This document shows positions 30,946-35,930 of a DNA stretch of 35,930 bases, piece by piece. The notes below the pieces were generated by a model that had not been told where the DNA came from, did not search any database, and saw only the letters and a list, made by a program, of their open reading frames with translations. This stretch comes from Allobosea sp. (GTDB lineage Bacteria > Pseudomonadota > Alphaproteobacteria > Rhizobiales > Kaistiaceae), in the NCBI GenBank assembly GCA_017307955.1, contig JAFKFV010000014.1, positions 1-35,930 on the forward strand, given 5' to 3'. Within the stretch, counting starts at the first letter, position 1. Each line of letters opens with the position of its first letter. Made by a program: the position numbers and the translations under genes.

Positions 30946-31890
30946 TCAACGCTCGCCGCGGCGGAAGGGCTGCATCAGCGCCTGCGGGACGCGGGCGCGG
31001 CGGGCCATGACCAGGAGGGCCAGGATCGACATCAGATAGGGGATCATCAGGAAGAGCTGGTAGGGAATCGCCTTGCCGACGACATGCGAGAGGCGCAGCT
31101 GATAGGCGTCGAAAAGGGCGAAGAGCAGCGCCCCGAGCAGCGCGCGGGCGGGCTTCCACGAGGCGAAGACGACGAGGGCGATGCAGACCCAGCCGCGGCC
31201 CTGCACCATGGTCGGGAAGAAGGAATTGAAGGCCGAGAGCGTCAGGAAGGCGCCGCCGACCGCCATCAGCGCGCTGCCGACGACCACGGCGCCGATGCGG
31301 AGGCGAATGGGGTCGATGCCCTGCGCCTCGGCGGCATGCGGGTTTTCGCCGACGATGCGGACCGCGAGGCCGAGCGGGGTGCGCGCCAGCGCGATCGCCG
31401 CCACGACCGCGAGGAGGATGGCGAGATAGGTCGGCGCCGTCTGGCTGAACAGCGCCTCGCCGAGAAAGGGGATGTCGGAAAGGCCGGGGATCGCGATCGG
31501 CTGGAAGGGCACGATGGTCGGGGGCGAGCCGGAGACCGGGATCGACAGGCGGAAGATGTAATAGGAGAGCGAGGAGGCGAAGAGCGTGATGCCGAGCCCC
31601 GTCACATGCTGCGAGAGGCCGAGCGGCACCGTCATGGCGGCATGCAGCAGGCCGAACATCGCGCCCGAAAGCGCGGCGACCGCGATGCCGGCCCAGAGGC
31701 CGCCGCCGTGATAGACCGTCATCCAGCCGATCATGGCGCCGAAGGTCATGATGCCCTCGATGCCGAGATTGAGGACGCCGGAGCGCTCGCAGATCAGCGC
31801 GCCCAGCGTTCCGAAGATGAGCGGCGTCGCGATGCGCAGCACCGCCGCCCAGAGGCCCGCCGAGGCGAAGATGTCGAGCGCTTCCATCAT
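30946..31890 (-). CDS. ABC transporter permease, BMP/nucleoside type (YufQ-like)
   Basis: A 314-aa inner-membrane permease of the branched-chain/ribose permease superfamily, with about 8-9 hydrophobic helices. The N-terminal 'TPLIFGTLGALICERSGVLNLGIEGIM' is diagnostic for the YufQ/NupQ permease group that works with BMP-family lipoproteins on nucleosides. 'GLAVRIVGENPHAAEAQGID' is the cytoplasmic coupling loop, and 'RGWVCIALVVFASWKP' is also typical. Last gene of its operon; the start overlaps the other permease by 4 bases (ATGA). Confidence 0.9.
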   Translation of the reverse strand: MMEALDIFASAGLWAAVLRIATPLIFGTLGALICERSGVLNLGIEGIMTFGAMIGWMTVYHGGGLWAGIAVAALSGAMFGLLHAAMTVPLGLSQHVTGLGITLFASSLSYYIFRLSIPVSGSPPTIVPFQPIAIPGLSDIPFLGEALFSQTAPTYLAILLAVVAAIALARTPLGLAVRIVGENPHAAEAQGIDPIRLRIGAVVVGSALMAVGGAFLTLSAFNSFFPTMVQGRGWVCIALVVFASWKPARALLGALLFALFDAYQLRLSHVVGKAIPYQLFLMIPYLMSILALLVMARRARVPQALMQPFRRGER

Positions 31891-32939
31891 CGGCGGATCC
31901 GGTAGTTGGCGAGCGACAGGGCTACCAGCATCGCGAGCAGCGAGAGCGCGACGATCACATCGGCGATGAAGCTCGGCACCCCGAGCGCGCGGCTCATGGA
32001 ATCGGCGCCGACGAACATGGTGGCGACGAACAGGGCGGCGAAGACGACGCCGATCGGATCGAGCGCCGCCAGCATGGCGACGACGATGCCGGTATAGCCG
32101 AAGCCCGGCGACAGATCGGTGGTGACATAGCCCTTGACGCCCATGACCTCGATCGCGCCGGCAAGGCCGGCGAGGCCGCCCGAGAGGCAGGCGACGAGAA
32201 CGAGGATGCGCGTGAGGCCGATGCCGGCGAAACGGGCGGCAGCCGGGTTGAGGCCGGCGGCGCGGCTCTCCATGCCGAACACCGTGCGCGCCTGCACGAG
32301 CGCGACGAGGAGCGCGAGGCCGACCGCGACCAGCAGGCCGATATGGAGGCGCGAGCGCGGCAAGAGCTTCGGCAGCAGCGCATCGCCGACCACCGGCACC
32401 GATTGCGGCCAGCCGAAGGCGAGCGGGTCCTTGAGCACGCCCTCGATCATCATCGAGACGAAGAGCAGGGCGACGAAATTGAGGAGCAGCGTCGTCACCA
32501 CCTCGTCGACGCCGAAGCGGAGGCGGAGCATCAGCGGGCCGAGCAGCAGCAGCGCGCCGGCAACGGCGCCGCCGAGCATCAGCGCCGGGATGAGCAGCGG
32601 GGCGGGCAGATGCAGACCGTGCTGCGAGCCGAGCGCGGCGGCGGCGAGCGCGCCAACGAGGAACTGGCCCTCGGCGCCGATATTCCAGAGGCGCGCGCGG
32701 AAGGCGACGGCGGCGGCGAGGCCGGTCAGGATCAGCGGCGCGGTGCGGGTCAGCGTCTCGGTAATCGAGAGCCGCGAGCCGAAGGCGCCGATGAGCATGC
32801 GCCGATAGGCTTCGAGCACCGGCGCGCCGGCGAGCGCGATCAGGATGCCGGCCAGCGCCAGCGCGACGATGACGGCGGCGATGGGCGCGCCGATGCGGGC
32901 GGCGAGCGACACATGGGCGCGGCGATCGAGACGGATCAC
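31887..32939 (-). CDS. ABC transporter permease, BMP/nucleoside type (YufP-like)
   Basis: A 350-aa partner permease. Diagnostic segments are 'TRTAPLILTGLAAAVAFRARLWNIGAEG' (split here by helix boundaries), GQFLVGALAAAALG, FGVDEVVTTLLLNFVAL and 'AGLNPAAARFAGIGLTRIL' (coupling loop). About ten hydrophobic helices. It forms a heterodimeric channel with the downstream permease. ATG 32939 overlaps the ATPase stop (ATGA). Consistent with uptake of nucleosides or similar heterocycles. Confidence 0.9.
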   Translation of the reverse strand: MIRLDRRAHVSLAARIGAPIAAVIVALALAGILIALAGAPVLEAYRRMLIGAFGSRLSITETLTRTAPLILTGLAAAVAFRARLWNIGAEGQFLVGALAAAALGSQHGLHLPAPLLIPALMLGGAVAGALLLLGPLMLRLRFGVDEVVTTLLLNFVALLFVSMMIEGVLKDPLAFGWPQSVPVVGDALLPKLLPRSRLHIGLLVAVGLALLVALVQARTVFGMESRAAGLNPAAARFAGIGLTRILVLVACLSGGLAGLAGAIEVMGVKGYVTTDLSPGFGYTGIVVAMLAALDPIGVVFAALFVATMFVGADSMSRALGVPSFIADVIVALSLLAMLVALSLANYRIRR

Positions 32940-34441
32940 GCGGCCTCCTCCCAGATGCCGGCCATCATCAGGCCGAGGCGGCGCGGGTCGGCTGCGGCGA
33001 CGGGGATCGGCGGCGACAAGCGGCCCTTGACGATCGCCTGCACGCGATCGGCCAGCGCCAGCACCTCGTCGAGATCCTCCGAGATCAGCAGCACCGCGGT
33101 GCCCGCGGCGCGCGCGGCGAGGATCTCGCCATGCACGCTCGCCACCGCGCCTTCGTCGAGGCCGCGGGTCGGCTGCGCCGCGACGAGCAGCTTCGGTGCC
33201 TCGGCGAGGTTGCGGCCGAGGATGAGCTTCTGGACATTGCCGCCCGAGAGCAGGCGGATCGGGCTGTCGGGACCGCCGCCGCGCACGTCGAAGCGCTCGA
33301 TGACCGAACGGGCGAACTGCCGGCCGGCGGCGCGGTCTACGAAGCCGGCGCGCGAGAAGCGCGGCTCGCGCAGCCGTTCGAGAACGGCGTTCTCCCAGAG
33401 CGCCATCTCGCCGACGACGCCGTCGCCGTTGCGATCCTCCGGCACGCGGCCGACGCCGGCCGCGACGAAGCCGCGCGGGTTCGGATCCGCCACCGGCTTG
33501 CCATAGAGCATCAGCCGCCCGGCGCTCGGCTTCTCCAGCCCGCAGGCGAGGCGGACCAGCGTCGCCTGGCCGTTGCCCGAGACACCGATGATGCCGAGCG
33601 TCTCGCCGGCGCGGACGGTGAAATCGAGCCCTTTCAGCCGGCCGCCGGCATCGAGGCCGGAGGCTTCGAGGACGATGTCGCCGGGCTCCTGGCTTTCGCG
33701 GCGCGGGCGGGCGACGCGGCGGCCGACCATGAGCTCGGCCAGCTCCTCGCGACTGGTGGCGGAGGCGGCGCGCTCGGCCACCACCTTGCCGCCGCGCAGC
33801 ACGACGACGCGATCGGCGGCGGCCATGACCTCGTGCAGCTTGTGCGAGATGAAGATGATCGAGAGGCCGAGCGCCGCCATGCCGCGCAGCGTCGCATAGA
33901 GCTGCTCGGCCTCCTGATGGGTGAGGACGGCGGTCGGCTCGTCGAGGATGAGAATGCGGGCGTCGCGATAGAGCGCCTTCAGGATCTCGACGCGCTGCCG
34001 CTCGCCGACCGACAGGTCGCCGACCCGCGCATCGGGATCGACCGCGAGGCCGAAGCGCGCCGAAAGCTCCACGAGGCGCTTGCGCGCCGCGCCGGCGCCG
34101 AGGCCGAGCGAGAGGAGCGGCCGTGTCCCGGCGACGACATTCTCGATCACCGAGAGATTGGCGGCGAGCGCGAAATGCTGGTGCACCATGCCGATGCCGG
34201 CGGCGATGGCGGCGCGCGGCTTGCCCGGCGGCAGCTCCTGCCCGAAGGCGACAACACGGCCGGAATCGGCGGTGTAATGGCCGAAGAGGATGTTCATCAG
34301 CGTCGTCTTGCCGGCGCCGTTCTCGCCGAGCAGCGCCAGAAGCTCGCCCTGCCTGAGCTCCAGCGTCACGTCGTCATTGGCGGTGAGCGATCCGAAGCGC
34401 TTGGTGATGCCTTCGAGGCTGAGGACGACGGGTGCGCTCAT
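32936..34441 (-). CDS. ABC transporter ATPase, two-domain (YufO-like)
   Basis: A 501-aa protein with two fused ABC domains, as in ribose and nucleoside importers. The first domain is intact: LLGENGAGKTTLMN (Walker A, about 39-46), the Q-loop in GMVHQHFALA, DLSVGERQRVEILKAL (signature), and ILILDEPTAVLT (Walker B). The second is degenerate: Walker A reads GVSGNGQATLVR instead of GxxGxGKS/T, the signature is LLSGGNVQKLILGRNL, and Walker B is LLVAAQPTRGLD with no catalytic Glu. That asymmetry is usual for this family. ATG 34441 overlaps the amidase stop; the frame open to 34660 is shadow. Confidence 0.92.
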   Translation of the reverse strand: MSAPVVLSLEGITKRFGSLTANDDVTLELRQGELLALLGENGAGKTTLMNILFGHYTADSGRVVAFGQELPPGKPRAAIAAGIGMVHQHFALAANLSVIENVVAGTRPLLSLGLGAGAARKRLVELSARFGLAVDPDARVGDLSVGERQRVEILKALYRDARILILDEPTAVLTHQEAEQLYATLRGMAALGLSIIFISHKLHEVMAAADRVVVLRGGKVVAERAASATSREELAELMVGRRVARPRRESQEPGDIVLEASGLDAGGRLKGLDFTVRAGETLGIIGVSGNGQATLVRLACGLEKPSAGRLMLYGKPVADPNPRGFVAAGVGRVPEDRNGDGVVGEMALWENAVLERLREPRFSRAGFVDRAAGRQFARSVIERFDVRGGGPDSPIRLLSGGNVQKLILGRNLAEAPKLLVAAQPTRGLDEGAVASVHGEILAARAAGTAVLLISEDLDEVLALADRVQAIVKGRLSPPIPVAAADPRRLGLMMAGIWEEAA

Positions 34442-35865
34442 GCCGGCATCCCCGCGACCGCATGGCGGAACGACCAAGGCTGCGCCGTCTCCAGGATGCG
34501 GGCAAGTCGGAGCAGCAGGCCGTCGCTCGCCATCGGGCCGATGAGCTGGACGGCGAGCGGCAGGCCCGCGGTGTCGCTGCCATGCGGGACGCTCAGCGCC
34601 GGCGTGCCGGCGACATTGGCCAGCATCGCATAGGGCGCGAAATCGCCCATGCGCCGCCATTGCAGCTCGACGTCGTCATGATCGGACGGGAACGAGCCGA
34701 TGGGGAGCGGCGGTCCTGAGAGCATCGGCGTCAGCAGGATGTCGACCTCGTCGAACAGGCGCCACAGCGCATGCGCGGTGCGGACTGCCGTCATCTCCGC
34801 GTCCTGATAGTCGCGCGCGGTCATGGCGAGGCCGCGCCGGGCGACGGCGGCCGTCAGCGGCTCGACCTTCGCAAGGTCGGGCATGTTGCGGGCGAGATTG
34901 GTCGCGATGATGCGGTCGAAGACGAGCGTCGCGGCGCGATTGAGCGGGGCGAGGCGGGCCGGATCGACGGGGTGCAGGCTGTGGCCGGCGGCAGCGAGCA
35001 CCGCGGCGGCATGGCGGACGGCCTCGGCGCGCTCGGCATCGATCGGCCGGCCCTCGGCGACCTCGGCGACGATGCCGATCCGGAGCGGCTCGACCGGCTG
35101 GTCCAGCAGGGGCGTGACCGGAAGATCGAGATCGGCATCGGGCGAAAAGCCTTCGGCGGCGCCCGAGAGGCGGTCGAGCGCGAGCGCCGTGTCGCGCAGC
35201 GAGCGCGAGACGACGAGTTCCGCGGCGATGCCGCCGATATGGTTGCCGAAATCCGGGCCGGAGGGCATGGCGCCGCGCGTCGGCTTCAATCCGACGAGAC
35301 CGCAGCAGGCGGCCGGAACACGGGTCGAGCCGCCGGCATCGGTGGCATGGGCGAGCGCGACGATGCCGGCTGCGACCGCGGCGGCGGCGCCGCCGGACGA
35401 GCCGCCGGGGGTGCGACCAGGATCGAGCGGGTTGCGGGCGAGGGGGCCGGCCACCGGCTCGCTCGCGAGCGACAGGCCGAATTCGGGAACGGTGGTGAGG
35501 CCGAAGGGAACGAGGCCGGCGGCCTTGAAGCGGTGGCCGAGTTCGGAATCGGTTTCGGGCGGGATCGCGGGGAGCGAGGCCGAACCGCAGACGACGGGCA
35601 GGCCGGCGACGGTGGCGCCGAGATCCTTCATCAGGAAGGGAACGCCGGTGAAGGGCTTGATCCGGTAATAGTTCGGCCGCCGGGCGAGGCCGGCGTCGAT
35701 CGCCTCCGCTGCGGCGCGGCCGAGATCGGCGTCGACAAAGGAGATCGCGCCGAGCGCGCGCATCTCCTCGGCGCGCGCCAGCGCCGCCTCCATGGCTGCC
35801 GCGGCCGTGGTACGGCCGGAGCGGATCGCCTCGGCGAGATCGGCGCCATCAGAGGGGGCGGTCAC
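34438..35865 (-). CDS. Amidase-signature hydrolase
   Basis: A 475-aa member of the amidase signature family, which hydrolyses C-N amide bonds using a Ser-cisSer-Lys triad. The Lys is in GVPFLMKDLGATVAG (about 80), the Gly/Ser loop in PGRTPGGSSGGAAAAVAAG (cis-Ser) and the nucleophile region in 'HATDAGGSTRVPAACCGLVG', followed by LKPTRG. I prefer GTG 35865 (MTAPSDGADLAEAI), because the extra residues from the ATG at 35913 translate the intergenic repeat B4. First visible gene of an operon with three ABC transporter genes, all overlapping by 4 bases, so it probably acts on what the transporter brings in. Specificity unknown. Confidence 0.9.
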   Translation of the reverse strand: MTAPSDGADLAEAIRSGRTTAAAAMEAALARAEEMRALGAISFVDADLGRAAAEAIDAGLARRPNYYRIKPFTGVPFLMKDLGATVAGLPVVCGSASLPAIPPETDSELGHRFKAAGLVPFGLTTVPEFGLSLASEPVAGPLARNPLDPGRTPGGSSGGAAAAVAAGIVALAHATDAGGSTRVPAACCGLVGLKPTRGAMPSGPDFGNHIGGIAAELVVSRSLRDTALALDRLSGAAEGFSPDADLDLPVTPLLDQPVEPLRIGIVAEVAEGRPIDAERAEAVRHAAAVLAAAGHSLHPVDPARLAPLNRAATLVFDRIIATNLARNMPDLAKVEPLTAAVARRGLAMTARDYQDAEMTAVRTAHALWRLFDEVDILLTPMLSGPPLPIGSFPSDHDDVELQWRRMGDFAPYAMLANVAGTPALSVPHGSDTAGLPLAVQLIGPMASDGLLLRLARILETAQPWSFRHAVAGMPA

Positions 35866-35889
35866 TGCGCTGGCTCCGCAACCCGCAAG

Positions 35890-35926
35890 ACCCTCACCAC
35901 AGCCCTCTCCCAAGGGGAGAGGGGGT
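35890..35926. repeat. 'CCCTCACC' intergenic repeat, copy B4
   Basis: ACCCTCACCACAGCCCTCTCC followed by CAAGGGGAGAGGG, a CCCTCTCC/GGAGAGGG hairpin near the right edge. It is of the same family as 19643-19754 and lies just upstream of the amidase start. Confidence 0.7.
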
Positions 35927-35930
35927 ACCG

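Noticed and set aside
35866..35913. ATG start at 35913 for the amidase
   Set aside because: The extra residues are a translation of the CCCTCACC repeat, so the GTG at 35865 is more likely.

Overview
The window reads as chromosomal DNA of a high-GC alphaproteobacterium, most likely of the order Hyphomicrobiales (Rhizobiales). The reasons are strong G/C bias at third codon positions, a rhizobial-type 3-hydroxybutyrate dehydrogenase, a Zur-type Fur regulator next to ispG, gene trains joined by 1- and 4-base overlaps, and intergenic palindromes of the 'CGTCATGGCC...GGCCATGACG' and 'CCCTCACCC...GGGAGAGGG' kinds that are common in this group. Genus cannot be decided by reading alone. I saw no rRNA, tRNA, CRISPR array or transposase.

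Layout. (a) 1-960: an AT-rich edge with the 3' end of a GT51 peptidoglycan glycosyltransferase gene and a small membrane-anchored protein of unknown function. (b) 983-6501: host-like core with ispG and a zur-like gene (minus), two overlapping SDR genes including bdhA (plus), and an SDR gene divergent from an AraC-type regulator. (c) 6502-8874: a lower-GC insert with a small WYL-like protein divergent from an OLD-family ATPase/TOPRIM nuclease gene. The nuclease gene is broken by one base in a run of eight T. (d) 8875-10089: a P-loop kinase gene enclosed by two nested pairs of intergenic repeats. (e) 10090-17742 (minus): seven genes, every junction overlapping by 1 or 4 bases: N-carbamoylsarcosine-amidase-like hydrolase, HyuA, HyuB, DUF1185 protein, GntR/FCD regulator, NAD-dependent epimerase and alpha/beta hydrolase. 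(f) 17918-21735 (plus): adenine deaminase, PfkB kinase and ADP-ribosylglycohydrolase-family protein. (g) 21760-25170 (minus): DUF2171 protein, SDR, galactonate-dehydratase-like enolase-superfamily enzyme and short-form 6-phosphogluconate dehydrogenase. (h) 25354-29425 (plus): CPA1 antiporter, TIM-barrel epimerase-like protein, secreted lipase-like protein and NAD-dependent epimerase. (i) 29413-35865 (minus): flavin monooxygenase, then an amidase-ABC transporter operon (ATPase and two permeases of the nucleoside/BMP type).

How it fits together. Regions e, f and i look like uptake and breakdown of nitrogen-rich ring compounds. The transporter imports nucleoside-like solutes. The deaminase removes exocyclic nitrogen. 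HyuA/HyuB opens a cyclic amide at the expense of ATP, and the cysteine hydrolase cleaves the resulting carbamoyl or amide bond. HyuA, HyuB and a CSHase-like hydrolase together recall the N-methylhydantoin branch of creatinine breakdown, but the extra DUF1185, epimerase and hydrolase genes point to another substrate. A good match to the FadR/FCD operator consensus lies between regions e and f, which would let the operon-encoded GntR protein control both directions.

Best candidates for something new: the seven-gene overlapping operon; the T8 frameshift in the OLD nuclease; a 21-bp-phased set of GTCCGG half-sites beside the AraC gene; and the kinase gene in its nested repeat frame.
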